A stretch of DNA of 64,000 nt from Mariniflexile maritimum (GTDB taxonomy: Bacteria; Bacteroidota; Bacteroidia; Flavobacteriales; Flavobacteriaceae). The stretch lies in the NCBI RefSeq assembly GCF_009746565.1, contig NZ_WRPN01000010.1, forward strand, positions 1 to 64,000. The letters run 5' to 3'. Both the position numbers and the translations under genes were made by a program. The notes beneath the pieces are model-generated. The model searched no databases, had not been told where the DNA came from, and worked only from the letters and a program-made list of their open reading frames with translations. Shown in pieces: positions 33,388 through 41,735 of the stretch (position 1 is the first letter of the stretch; every line of letters starts with the position of its first letter).

Positions 33388-33418
33388 AAAAAAATCCAGC
33401 AGGTTGCTGGATTTTTTA
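33388..33418. terminator. Strong bidirectional rho-independent terminator
   Basis: AAAATCCAGCA - GGT - TGCTGGATTTT with A-run before and T-run after, between the convergent esterase and OmpR-type regulator genes. Confidence 0.9.
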
Positions 33419-33437
33419 TACCTAAAATCTTTTTCAA

Positions 33438-34139
33438 TTAGTTTACCACCAACCTAAAACCTTCGCCGTGAATGTTGAGGATTTCAACTTTATCGTCCAA
33501 TTTTAAGTACTTGCGCAGTTTTGCTATGTAAACGTCCATACTACGCGAGGTAAAATAATTATCGTCGCGCCAAATTTTGGTAAGTGCCAATTCGCGTGGC
33601 ATCAAATCGTTTTCGTGCAGTGCCAATAAGCGTAATAATTCATTTTCTTTGGGTGATAGTTTAATGGGTTCGCCACCGTTAAAACGTAAAAACCGCAGTT
33701 TTGAATTCAGTTCAAAACGCCCAATTTTAAATTCAAATTGTTTGCTGTCCGAAATGGTTTCAGTGGCTTTTCGTTGCATGATGGCTTTAATTTTCATTAA
33801 TAGCACTTCACTATCAAAGGGTTTGTTCAAATAATCGTCGGCACCCACTTTATAGCCTTTTAGCACATCTTCCTTCATGGTTTTTGCCGTTAGGAACACA
33901 ATGGGTACGTCGGTATTTTTTTCGCGTATTTCCTTGGCTAGGGTAAAGCCATCTTTGTAGGGCATCATAACGTCGAGGATGCATAGATCAAAGTCGTCCT
34001 TTTTGAACTTCTCAAATCCTTCCATGCCGTTTTTAGCATGAACAACGTCGTAATCGTTCATCATTAAATAATCTTTTAGAACGATTCCAAAATTTGGGTC
34101 GTCTTCTACTAACAGTATTTTTTTCTTAATTTCTTCCAT
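33438..34139 (-). CDS. OmpR/PhoB-family response regulator
   Basis: A 233-residue regulator with an N-terminal receiver (ILLVEDDPNFGIVLKDYL; phosphoacceptor Asp about 54 in LCILDVMMPYKDGF; VFLTAKTMKEDVL; DDYLNKPFDSE) and a C-terminal winged helix (KLSPKENELLRLLALHENDLMPRE, RSMDVYIAKLRKYLKLDDKVEILNIHGEGFRLV). It is 4 bases downstream of its kinase gene, in one operon. Similar regulator-kinase pairs are widespread in flavobacteria and often tied to envelope functions; the signal here is unknown. Confidence 0.95.
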   Translation of the reverse strand: MEEIKKKILLVEDDPNFGIVLKDYLMMNDYDVVHAKNGMEGFEKFKKDDFDLCILDVMMPYKDGFTLAKEIREKNTDVPIVFLTAKTMKEDVLKGYKVGADDYLNKPFDSEVLLMKIKAIMQRKATETISDSKQFEFKIGRFELNSKLRFLRFNGGEPIKLSPKENELLRLLALHENDLMPRELALTKIWRDDNYFTSRSMDVYIAKLRKYLKLDDKVEILNIHGEGFRLVVN

Positions 34140-34143
34140 TTTT

Positions 34144-35712
34144 TTATGATATTATTGGAAGCTTTATGGTAAATATGCTTCCTTTTTCTTTTTCACTTTC
34201 TACTGATACATGACCTTGGTGGTCTTCTACGATCCGTTTTACATAGGCCAAACCTAAGCCGTGGCCCTTTACGTTATGGATGTTTCCTGTGTGTTCTCTA
34301 TAAAATTTCTCGAACACGCGTTTGGCAGCTGCTTTGCTCATACCACTGCCATGGTCTCTTATTTTTAGCAAAATATTGTTTCCAATATTTTCGGTATAGA
34401 CTTCTATTTTTGGTGCTTCTGGCGAATATTTTATGGCATTGTCCAGAATGTTTACTATAACGTTTGTAAAGTGGGTTTCGTTGGCTAAAACCGACGATTT
34501 TGGGGCGTCCAAATAGGTTTTAATATAGCCTTCACGATCTTCAACTATCAGTTCAACGTGGGTGATAGCGTCTTCAATTAAGTCGTGCAGATCCAGCCTG
34601 TCTTTACTAATGTTTAATTCGTTTTTTTCAAGTTTAGATATTCGCAATACGTTTTCAACCTGGGCATGCATGCGTTTGTTTTCTTCCTTAATCATGCCTA
34701 GGTAGCGCATTACCTTTTCCCTATCATCAATAACCTTGGGGTTTTTTATGGCATCGAGCGCTAAGTTTATGGTAGCAATGGGTGTTTTAAACTCGTGCGT
34801 CATATTGTTGATGAAATCGGTTTTTATTTCTGAAATTTTACGCTGTTTTATAAGTTGGTGTATGGCGCTGGAATAGGCAATAATGATGATGGATGTGAAA
34901 ATTATGGACAACACGATCATGCCCAAATTTGAAGCCATGATAAATTTTCGGTCGTCCGGAAAATTAACCAACAATTTATAGGTGCTTTGGTTGTTTTCGT
35001 TGTAAAACATAAACACGCTGTACGCTTCCTTGTCGTTTTCAAAATTATCGCTTTTTACCCGTGTTGCTAAATCGTTGCTGTAAATGGCGAATTCAAAATC
35101 GATGTCGATGCCGTCTTCTTTAAGTTTATCGGACAATAATTTGTGGATTTCTTCCTTTGTAACCCGTTTATGTATGGGCAATCTGGAAGCCAGATCTTTA
35201 TAAACATCTTCAAAAACAATTTCATCGGTACTCGACATTTTATCTAAGAGCAAGAGTTTGTCTTTAGGGCTTAAATCGGCATCGGTAGTGCCCGTATTGT
35301 TTCTGTACACACGGGTTTCACGGTCGTTTAAAATACGTTTTACGTTAATGGTATCTAAACCTATGTCAAAGATCGAGGAATTAAATTTATAGTTTTCTTC
35401 TAAGGTGCCGCTTCTGTAAATAACGGTTTCCTTTGAGTCAAAATCTTCGTTTATTATGTACAAATTCCGTATGGCAGCGGTATCAACTTTAACACCTTTT
35501 GCGATTAAATCTTGTAGTTTATATACATATTCGGAATATTCCCTTTTCTCTAAGGTGTTTGAAACGTAATTAAGTGCCTTGTTGACATTAAACTTAAAGC
35601 GTTCGCGTTCGTTTTTTACTGAACCGTTTATGTAATAAGCCTGAACAAAAATAATACCTATTAGAGACAAGCTCATTAATAGGGTCAATAGGATGAATAC
35701 TCGTTTGCTCAT
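34144..35712 (-). CDS. Membrane sensor histidine kinase
   Basis: A 522-residue kinase: membrane segment 1 (VFILLTLLMSLSLIGIIFVQAYYI), a periplasmic sensor of about 240 residues with no recognised domain, membrane segment 2 (MIVLSIIFTSIIIIAYSSAI, about 265-285), then HisKA (INNMTHEFKTPIATINLAL, His about 306) and HATPase. The ATPase boxes are NVIVNILDNAIKYSPEAP (N), IRDHGSGMSKAAAKRVFEKFY (G1/F) and KGHGLGLAYVKRIV (G2). It phosphorylates the OmpR-type regulator at 33438-34139. Confidence 0.94.
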   Translation of the reverse strand: MSKRVFILLTLLMSLSLIGIIFVQAYYINGSVKNERERFKFNVNKALNYVSNTLEKREYSEYVYKLQDLIAKGVKVDTAAIRNLYIINEDFDSKETVIYRSGTLEENYKFNSSIFDIGLDTINVKRILNDRETRVYRNNTGTTDADLSPKDKLLLLDKMSSTDEIVFEDVYKDLASRLPIHKRVTKEEIHKLLSDKLKEDGIDIDFEFAIYSNDLATRVKSDNFENDKEAYSVFMFYNENNQSTYKLLVNFPDDRKFIMASNLGMIVLSIIFTSIIIIAYSSAIHQLIKQRKISEIKTDFINNMTHEFKTPIATINLALDAIKNPKVIDDREKVMRYLGMIKEENKRMHAQVENVLRISKLEKNELNISKDRLDLHDLIEDAITHVELIVEDREGYIKTYLDAPKSSVLANETHFTNVIVNILDNAIKYSPEAPKIEVYTENIGNNILLKIRDHGSGMSKAAAKRVFEKFYREHTGNIHNVKGHGLGLAYVKRIVEDHQGHVSVESEKEKGSIFTIKLPIIS

Positions 35713-35789
35713 CGTTCAAATTTAACATTTTAACATTTAGTGCTCGTGGCTTTTAACCTTACATTAACAAAAATGTTAAAATTTAAGAG

Positions 35790-36377
35790 TTATGCTAGCG
35801 ATTTCAAAATTTGGTTATGAATTTTAACAACTTGGTTTTTAGTGCTTTCAAGGTCTGTATTTGTAATCACAAAGTGCGAGCGTTTTACTTTTTCGGCATC
35901 GGTCCATTGGTTTTTAACAATGGCTTCCACGTTTTCTTTGGTTGTATTGTCCCGTTTTAAAACGCGTTCCATACGCAGTTTTAAGGGTGCTGTAACCGTA
36001 ATAACATAATCGCATTGTTGGTGCCCACCGTTTTCAAATAAAATGGCAACTTCTTTAATAATGTATGGCGACGTTTGCTTTAACACCCATTTTTTAAAAT
36101 GTTGCGCCACTTTTGGATGTACGATGGCGTTCATTTTTTGCAGATAGGTTTTATCGTTAAAAATGATGTTTGCAATGTAAGGCTTATTTAATTGATTATT
36201 CATATAAGCTTCATTTCCAAATAATTGAATAAGTTTTCGTTGTATAATCTTTGAAGTGGCCATTAATTTTTTGGCTTCTTCATCGGCTATATAAACCGGA
36301 ATGCCCAACCCCATGAACTGTTTTGCAACGGTTGTTTTACCGCTTCCTATACCTCCTGTTAACCCTACTATTTTCAT
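35790..36377 (-). CDS. coaE: Dephospho-CoA kinase
   Basis: A 195-residue P-loop kinase (MKIVGLTGGIGSGKTTVAKQF, Walker A at residues 8-15). YIADEEAKKLM is the CoA-binding region, IVHPKVAQHFKKWV the lid region and VAILFENGGHQQCDYVITVTAP the typical CoaE strand; RDNTTKENVEAIVKNQW follows. It catalyses the last step of coenzyme A synthesis. The coaBC gene is at 42616-43827 in this window. Its ATG overlaps the stop of the YbbR gene (ATGA). Confidence 0.95.
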   Translation of the reverse strand: MKIVGLTGGIGSGKTTVAKQFMGLGIPVYIADEEAKKLMATSKIIQRKLIQLFGNEAYMNNQLNKPYIANIIFNDKTYLQKMNAIVHPKVAQHFKKWVLKQTSPYIIKEVAILFENGGHQQCDYVITVTAPLKLRMERVLKRDNTTKENVEAIVKNQWTDAEKVKRSHFVITNTDLESTKNQVVKIHNQILKSLA

Positions 36378-37333
36378 TCTATAATTATAAACTCGATGCG
36401 TTTTTGACTTATGGTAGCATTTTTAACATTTTTTGGAACCTTCACCAGTTCGGGCACCAGTACCGATTGGTTGCCAATAACCTTTCCGAAATCGCACACC
36501 ACCTTAAAATCGGTAGGGGAAATGGTTTTATAATCGTCCAAACTCACATAATACGATACATTTACCTCTTTAGGAAAATATTTTAGGGTAATCGTTTCTG
36601 GAACATTGATGATGCTTACCGGTATTTTTAAGGTCCCTTCGGTAAATTTTTCAACAACTGCCTTCAATACCACCTCGGTATTTGAAAAGGTGAGGTCCTT
36701 ATTTTTTTTTGGAAGCTTGAGCTTAACGGTTTCTGATATATTGGTTCGTATGTTCGACAAGGCCAAGTATTGGGTAACGACGCTGTTTATGCTGGACACC
36801 CTGTTTTTTGGCCCCACCACCACCACCGAATCGGGTTGAAGCACAAAGGGTTTCGACACATCGTAGCCGGCACTGAATTTAATATCGGAATGTAGTACAA
36901 CGGGCACTTTTTTTACCATATTGATACCATACCTAAAAACCAAGGTTTCCGGCGTTATATTGAGTAATTGCACTTGGCTGCCAAATTGGGTGTTCTCTAG
37001 AAAGGCCATAGATTTGTTCCAAATAAAAACCGAGTCTTGGTTATGAACGTCCTTACTGAAATCAATTTTTATTTTTGGTTTTGAAAAATAATAGGTAAGC
37101 CATTTAAACCCACTTGTTTTTAAGGTAATATATAATGCTGTGGAATCGTTTAAAATAACATCTTCTTGGGGCACATTTACTTTTTCAATGTTAAAAGCGA
37201 TGGTTTTGGTATAACTTTTTGAAAGTTTGGTAAATAATAAGATGATAAACGACAGCAGCAAAAATAAAATAAACACATTTATCTTTTTATTTTTAATGGA
37301 AGCGAGTATGTCTAATCTTAATTTTTTGAACAT
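36374..37333 (-). CDS. YbbR-like domain protein, membrane-anchored
   Basis: A 319-residue protein with an N-terminal membrane anchor (KINVFILFLLLSFIILLFTKL, about 19-39) and a periplasmic part made of YbbR-like beta repeats (NVPQEDVILNDSTALYITLKTSG; FSAGYDVSKPFVLQPDSVVVVGP; LKIPVSIINVPETITLKYFPKEV). The C-terminus ends ISQKRIEFIIIE. In other phyla YbbR proteins regulate the diadenylate cyclase CdaA, but cdaA is not next to it here. Co-transcribed with coaE downstream and a glycosyltransferase upstream (1-4 base overlaps). Confidence 0.88.
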   Translation of the reverse strand: MFKKLRLDILASIKNKKINVFILFLLLSFIILLFTKLSKSYTKTIAFNIEKVNVPQEDVILNDSTALYITLKTSGFKWLTYYFSKPKIKIDFSKDVHNQDSVFIWNKSMAFLENTQFGSQVQLLNITPETLVFRYGINMVKKVPVVLHSDIKFSAGYDVSKPFVLQPDSVVVVGPKNRVSSINSVVTQYLALSNIRTNISETVKLKLPKKNKDLTFSNTEVVLKAVVEKFTEGTLKIPVSIINVPETITLKYFPKEVNVSYYVSLDDYKTISPTDFKVVCDFGKVIGNQSVLVPELVKVPKNVKNATISQKRIEFIIIE

Positions 37334-38334
37334 TATTTGAAAAATAACCTTGGAAAATACGTTTCAGGATTCTTTTTTAATAGGCCAATGGCGAATGATG
37401 ATTTTAAAAACCCGTAGCCATAGCCAAAAAACTGTATCATTATTGCCACCAATGCAAACAACGAAACGGCAATGCTTTTAGTTGAAAATAGAGCCACTAA
37501 AAACGCTACACCAAAATAAAGGACATAAAGTAAAAATAATAGCTTTATATTAAAAAAAAGCAACCCCATTGCCAGTAAAAACCCTAAACTAAACAAAGTA
37601 GGAAACCAATAGGTTATTTTTTTAGTTTCGGGATGCCACTGGTTTAAAATAGGGCGCACCAAACCAAACTTATACACTTGCTTATAAAAATTGTTCCAAG
37701 AAACCCGCCGTTTATGGTACACAAAAGCTTCAGGAATCAAGGCTGTTTTATAGCCTAAATTCCAAAGGCGGATGGATAAATCGGGGTCTTCACCGGGGTG
37801 AATGGTGCCAAAACCACCCGATGCCAAAAACGCAGCCTTGGAAATACCCATATTAAAACTTCGGGGTTGAAACCTATCAACGCTATTTTTATTGCCCCGG
37901 ATGCCACCCGTGGTTATAAGCGACGTCATCGAGAAATTGATGGCTTTTTGTAATTTGCTAAACGATGGATGTGCCGCATCTGGCCCTCCAAAACAATCCA
38001 CAAAATTCTTGGTTAGGCTTTTTTCAACTTCCAACAAATAATTTTCGGGAAGCAAACAATCCGAATCCAAAATAAGGAAGTAATTCCCTTTGGCCTGTTT
38101 CATCCCAAAATTTCTGGAATCGCCGGGTCCTGAATTTTCCTTAAAATAATAAGCAATATCAAGTTTGCCCAAAAACGGTTCGATTGCCTGTTTTGAAACC
38201 TTGGTCGAGCCATCTTCAACAATAACAATTTCATATTTGGTTGCTGTTTTCAAGTCTTCAAAACTTTGCAAAAGCTCCTGGATCTCGTCTGGACGATTAA
38301 AAACGGGGATGATGAATGAAAATTGAAGTTGCAT
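37333..38334 (-). CDS. Family 2 glycosyltransferase, membrane-bound
   Basis: A 333-residue protein. The GT-A domain occupies about residues 1-230 (FSFIIPVFNRPDEIQELLQSF, YEIVIVEDGSTKVSK, SGPGDSRNFGMKQAKGNYFLILDSDCLLP with the DxD). Acceptor-side motifs are GEDPDLSIRLWNLGYKTALIP (ED of the catalytic base) and VYHKRRVSWNNFYKQVYKFG. Three or four membrane segments follow at 245-320. It probably adds a sugar to a lipid-linked or surface glycan at the inner membrane. Stop overlaps the YbbR start (TAATG). Confidence 0.93.
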   Translation of the reverse strand: MQLQFSFIIPVFNRPDEIQELLQSFEDLKTATKYEIVIVEDGSTKVSKQAIEPFLGKLDIAYYFKENSGPGDSRNFGMKQAKGNYFLILDSDCLLPENYLLEVEKSLTKNFVDCFGGPDAAHPSFSKLQKAINFSMTSLITTGGIRGNKNSVDRFQPRSFNMGISKAAFLASGGFGTIHPGEDPDLSIRLWNLGYKTALIPEAFVYHKRRVSWNNFYKQVYKFGLVRPILNQWHPETKKITYWFPTLFSLGFLLAMGLLFFNIKLLFLLYVLYFGVAFLVALFSTKSIAVSLFALVAIMIQFFGYGYGFLKSSFAIGLLKKNPETYFPRLFFK

Positions 38335-38357
38335 AACACAAATGTAACCAATCCAAA

Positions 38358-38384
38358 CAAAAAAGCCACCTGATACAAGTGGCT
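38358..38384 (-). terminator. Rho-independent terminator of fabI
   Basis: Minus strand AGCCAC ... GTGGCT stem (38384-38364) followed by TTTTTTG, 56 bases after the fabI stop. Confidence 0.75.
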
Positions 38385-38439
38385 ATGTTTCTAAATTTTT
38401 AATCTGGTCGGTTTTTTGAACCCGGTGATATTGCCTTAG

Positions 38440-39258
38440 TTATTGTTTTTCCATAAATGCTTCCATAACCTCGTTGCTAACGCCCATGTTGCTAAAACCG
38501 CCATCGTTATATAGGTTTTGCAAGGTAACACGTTTGGTTAAATCGCTGAACAGGGTTACGGTGTAGTTTGCGCAATCCAAAGCTGTTGCATTGCCAAGTG
38601 GCGACATTTTATCGGCATAGGCAATAAAGCCATCAAAACCTTTTACGCCACTGCCCGCCGTTGTTGGTGTAGGCGATTGTGAAATGGTATTGACACGCAC
38701 TTTTTTATCGCGGCCAAAAAAGTAGCCAAAACTGCGCGCCACACTTTCTAAATACGCTTTATTGTCGGCCATATCGTTGTAATCTGGAAACACGCGTTGT
38801 GCTGCCATATAACTTAACGCCACAATGCTGCCCCACTCGTTCATGGCATCGGCTTTATACAAGGTTTGCATCACTTTGTGAAAAGACATGGCCGAAACAT
38901 CGGTGCCTTTCTGGGTCCATTCATAGTTTTGGTCGGTATAATGTTGTCCTTTTCTAACGTTAATGGACATGCCTATGGAATGAAGCACAAAATCGATTTT
39001 ACCACCTAGAATTTCCATGGATTGTTTTACCAAATTTTCCAAATCTTCAATAGAAGTTGCATCGGCAGGAATGATTTTTGAACCTGTTTTTTGGGCCAAT
39101 TCATTTATTTGTCCCATTCGCATCGCTACGGGTGCGTTGGTTAAAACAAACTGTCCGCCTTCTTCATGAACACGCTCTGCGGTTTTCCAAGCAATTGAGT
39201 TTGAGTCCAACGCTCCGAAAATGATTCCTTTTTTTCCTTTTAGTAAATTATATGACAT
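38440..39258 (-). CDS. fabI: Enoyl-[acyl-carrier-protein] reductase (NADH)
   Basis: A 272-residue short-chain dehydrogenase of the FabI type. The N-terminus MSYNLLKGKKGIIFGALDSNSIAW replaces the classical GxxxGxG with the FabI form. DFVLHSIGMS is the cofactor strand. The catalytic Tyr-x6-Lys is visible in FPDYNDMADNKAYLE, and TISQSPTPTTAGSGV is the flexible substrate loop. It performs the last reduction of fatty-acid elongation in the cytoplasm. The leader (39259-39360) is an unstructured AAC/AAA-rich sequence. It is monocistronic between a promoter box at 39361 and a terminator at 38358. Confidence 0.93.
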   Translation of the reverse strand: MSYNLLKGKKGIIFGALDSNSIAWKTAERVHEEGGQFVLTNAPVAMRMGQINELAQKTGSKIIPADATSIEDLENLVKQSMEILGGKIDFVLHSIGMSINVRKGQHYTDQNYEWTQKGTDVSAMSFHKVMQTLYKADAMNEWGSIVALSYMAAQRVFPDYNDMADNKAYLESVARSFGYFFGRDKKVRVNTISQSPTPTTAGSGVKGFDGFIAYADKMSPLGNATALDCANYTVTLFSDLTKRVTLQNLYNDGGFSNMGVSNEVMEAFMEKQ

Positions 39259-39360
39259 ATTTATTTTTGTTAGTTGTTTGTTGTTTGTTGTTTAGTTTTT
39301 TGGTTTCATTAAAATTTCGACTTAAAAACTCCACGACAACCTACTTAACTTATTAATGGA

Positions 39361-39368
39361 CAAAAGTA
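39361..39368 (-). promoter_or_regulatory. -7 box for fabI
   Basis: Minus strand TACTTTTG, an exact TAnnTTTG match, about 100 bases before the ATG. The leader contains repeated ACAAACA-type words. Confidence 0.45.
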
Positions 39369-39408
39369 ATAAACTTTACACTTTTAAACTTGAAACTTTA
39401 AAAACTTT

Positions 39409-41061
39409 TCAGTTCAATAATTCCTTAGCATGAGCAATGGCAGAAGCCGACATTTCCAATCCGCCCAACATTTGCGCAATTTCCACGATGCGCTCGTCGT
39501 GGTTTAATTTTATCAAATTGGTTTGTGTTACGTTATTTACATCTTCCTTGAACACCTTAAAATGGGTATGGCCTTTTGCTGCGATTTGCGGTAGATGTGT
39601 GATAGAGAATACCTGCATGGTCTTACTCATTTGCAACATGATGTCGCCCATTTTATTCGATATTTCGCCCGAAACACCCGTGTCAATTTCATCAAACATG
39701 ATGGTTGGCAACTGGATGTATTTGGCTAAAACCGATTTTATGGCCAGCATGATACGCGATAATTCGCCCCCTGAAGCCGCTTTTTTAAGGTCGTTAAAAT
39801 GGCCTCCTTTATTGGCTGAAAACAAAAACGTTAAATCGTCTTTTCCGTTAGGCAAAAAAGCATCGCCATAAACAAGCTCTATTTTAAATTGCGCGTTGGG
39901 CATGCCTAAACTTGCCAGAATTGTTTCCAATTGCGCCTTTAATTCGGGAATGATTTTGGTTCTTTTGCTATGGATTTCTTTTGAAATGCTGTTTAAAATG
40001 CCCGTTTTGGCTTCAATTTCCAAACGTTTGGCATCAATGGAGGCATCCAAATTCTCGGTAAGCAACACTTTTTCCTGTAATTTATTTTTAATATCTATCA
40101 GTTCTGTAACTGTGCTGGCAGCGTGCTTGTGCATTAAATTGTGGAGCAAACGCAACTTTGCGTCCACCGTTGCCAATCGGTTTGGATCGGCTTCTAGGGT
40201 ATCCTGCAAAACATCAACTTCGGCATAAACATCATCCATTTCAATCAAACTGCTGTTAACGCGATTAAATAAATCTTCGTATTTTGAAGATAAGGTTGCA
40301 AGCTTTTGAAGGGTGCTTTTTAGTAATGTTAGAGTTGCTAATATTCCGATGCTTTCTTCATTCAACAATTGGTAAGCTTCGGAAAGTTTTTCTTTGATAC
40401 CTTCAATATTGTTTAGGGTTCCATATTCTTCTTCAAGCAATTCCAGTTCGCCCTCAACCAAATTGGCTTCGGTGAGTTCATTCAACAAAAAAGTATTGTA
40501 ATCGTGTTCCTTAATGGCTTCCGATTGAAAATTCAATAACTCTTGCAGTTCCTTATTTAAGGATTTGTATGCTTTTAATTCGGTTTTATACGTTTGAAGT
40601 ACTGCCTCGTTATCGGCCAAAGCATCAATAATTTGGAACTGAAATTCGTTGCTGGTTAACTGCAAGGTTTCGTGTTGGGAGTGGATGTCGATTAACCGCT
40701 CGCCCAATAATTGCAAACTGTTTAAATTTACCGGGGAATCGTTTACAAAGGCGCGCGATTTTCCGGAAGGCAAGATTTCGCGACGGATGATGGTTTGATG
40801 TTCATAATCAAAATCCTCGGCCTTAAAAAGTGCTTCCAATTTGTAGTTCTTTATATCAAAAACCGCTTCGATAACACACTTTTGTTCGGTATCCTTTAAA
40901 CTGCTTAAATCGGCACGTTTCCCCAGAATCAATGATAAACCACCCAGTAGAATGGACTTTCCAGCGCCCGTTTCACCGGTAATAATTGAAAAACCGTCGT
41001 TAAAATCGACTTGAAGGTTATCAATTAAAGCATAGTTTTTTATGGAAAGGGATGTTAGCAT
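39409..41061 (-). CDS. recN: DNA repair protein RecN
   Basis: A 550-residue SMC-like ATPase, normal length. Walker A is GETGAGKSILLGGLSLILG (about residues 30-48). A coiled-coil arm covers about 150-370. The ABC signature is KKAASGGELSRIMLAIK, Walker B PTIMFDEIDTGVSGEI, and the H-loop VFSITHLPQIAAKGHTHF. It acts in double-strand break repair by holding DNA ends. An attC-like palindrome and a small accessory cassette lie just upstream of its start (41100-41684), separating it from the porD-coaBC-bamD cluster. Confidence 0.96.
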   Translation of the reverse strand: MLTSLSIKNYALIDNLQVDFNDGFSIITGETGAGKSILLGGLSLILGKRADLSSLKDTEQKCVIEAVFDIKNYKLEALFKAEDFDYEHQTIIRREILPSGKSRAFVNDSPVNLNSLQLLGERLIDIHSQHETLQLTSNEFQFQIIDALADNEAVLQTYKTELKAYKSLNKELQELLNFQSEAIKEHDYNTFLLNELTEANLVEGELELLEEEYGTLNNIEGIKEKLSEAYQLLNEESIGILATLTLLKSTLQKLATLSSKYEDLFNRVNSSLIEMDDVYAEVDVLQDTLEADPNRLATVDAKLRLLHNLMHKHAASTVTELIDIKNKLQEKVLLTENLDASIDAKRLEIEAKTGILNSISKEIHSKRTKIIPELKAQLETILASLGMPNAQFKIELVYGDAFLPNGKDDLTFLFSANKGGHFNDLKKAASGGELSRIMLAIKSVLAKYIQLPTIMFDEIDTGVSGEISNKMGDIMLQMSKTMQVFSITHLPQIAAKGHTHFKVFKEDVNNVTQTNLIKLNHDERIVEIAQMLGGLEMSASAIAHAKELLN

Positions 41062-41099
41062 GTTTTTGGGGATGGTTGTTGAGCGTTCGTTTTTGGGTG

Positions 41100-41239
41100 T
41101 TGGGTTATCGTTTATGTATAAGGAAAGTTGCGTGTTTGTGTGCGAGGATTTTCCGAAGGAAAATCAGAAGCTAGCAAACGAGCAACTAACTTTGGTTTAG
41201 CTAAAACTAGCAATTTTTTTTATACGGTGTTGTAAGTAG
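41100..41239 (-). repeat. attC-like palindromic element 3 (3' of a small secreted protein gene)
   Basis: Stepwise inverted arms: GTATAA/TTATAC (41116-41121, 41220-41225), AGTTGC/GCAACT (41126-41131, 41182-41187), GTTTG/CAAAC (41134-41138, 41175-41179). They enclose a perfect central hairpin GATTTTCC-GAA-GGAAAATC (41147-41165). It ends at GTTGTAAGTAGT (41229-41240), 5 bases beyond the stop of 41245-41658. AGTTGCGTG is shared exactly with element 1, and the outer 23 bases match element 2 at 20 positions. Unlike element 1, its edges do not match the strict GTTRRRY core. Confidence 0.6.
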
Positions 41240-41244
41240 TTTTT

Positions 41245-41658
41245 TTATTTCTTTTTATAAATTCTAATAAAGGGTTCTCCTTTTCTGTAGAATTTCATCT
41301 TCATATTTTTAATCAATTCGATTTGAACGGTATCTTTTCCAAAATCTTGGTCTTTTGGGTTAATTACAATTTTTGTGTCAGATATCCATTTCCAGTTTCC
41401 ATCAAGTGGGCTTTTATGGTCAGGGTGTATTATTATTTCCCCATTTTCTTTATATATCACGTCGGGAAACTTAATTTTAAATTTTGGGCTATTTTTAGTT
41501 AAACTGATATCTGGATTTAATTTTTTTCCATTTTCATCAATCATTTTGATAAATTTCCATCTTCCAATTAAGTTTTCTTTGGGTTGATTTATATTCTGAG
41601 CGCTGTGGTTCAAAAAAGTTAAAAAGAATACAACACTAACAATTATTTTTAATTTCAT
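41245..41658 (-). CDS. Small secreted lipocalin-like protein in attC-like cassette 3
   Basis: A 137-residue exported protein (signal KLKIIVSVVFFLTFLNHSAQ). The body looks like a short lipocalin-type beta barrel: ENLIGRWKFIKMIDENGKKLN, then KFKIKFPDVIYKENGEIII, GNWKWISDTKIVI, DTVQIELIKNMKMKFYRKGEPF. The GRWKF opening and alternating strands suit the lipocalin-like families of Bacteroidota; the ligand is unknown. It is notably AT-rich. It is enclosed by inverted repeats GTTGTAAGTA (41229-41238) and TACTTACAAC (41675-41684), so it appears to be mobile as a unit. Confidence 0.7.
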   Translation of the reverse strand: MKLKIIVSVVFFLTFLNHSAQNINQPKENLIGRWKFIKMIDENGKKLNPDISLTKNSPKFKIKFPDVIYKENGEIIIHPDHKSPLDGNWKWISDTKIVINPKDQDFGKDTVQIELIKNMKMKFYRKGEPFIRIYKKK

Positions 41659-41674
41659 TAACGAGTTTTTAAAT

Positions 41675-41684
41675 TACTTACAAC
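41675..41684. repeat. 5' boundary core-like repeat of cassette 3
   Basis: TACTTACAAC is the exact reverse complement of GTTGTAAGTA at 41229-41238; the pair brackets the secreted protein gene. Confidence 0.6.
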
Positions 41685-41735
41685 TAAAAACTATATTCTA
41701 TAAAACTATTTTTATTAGAAACTTTAAAGAATAAA

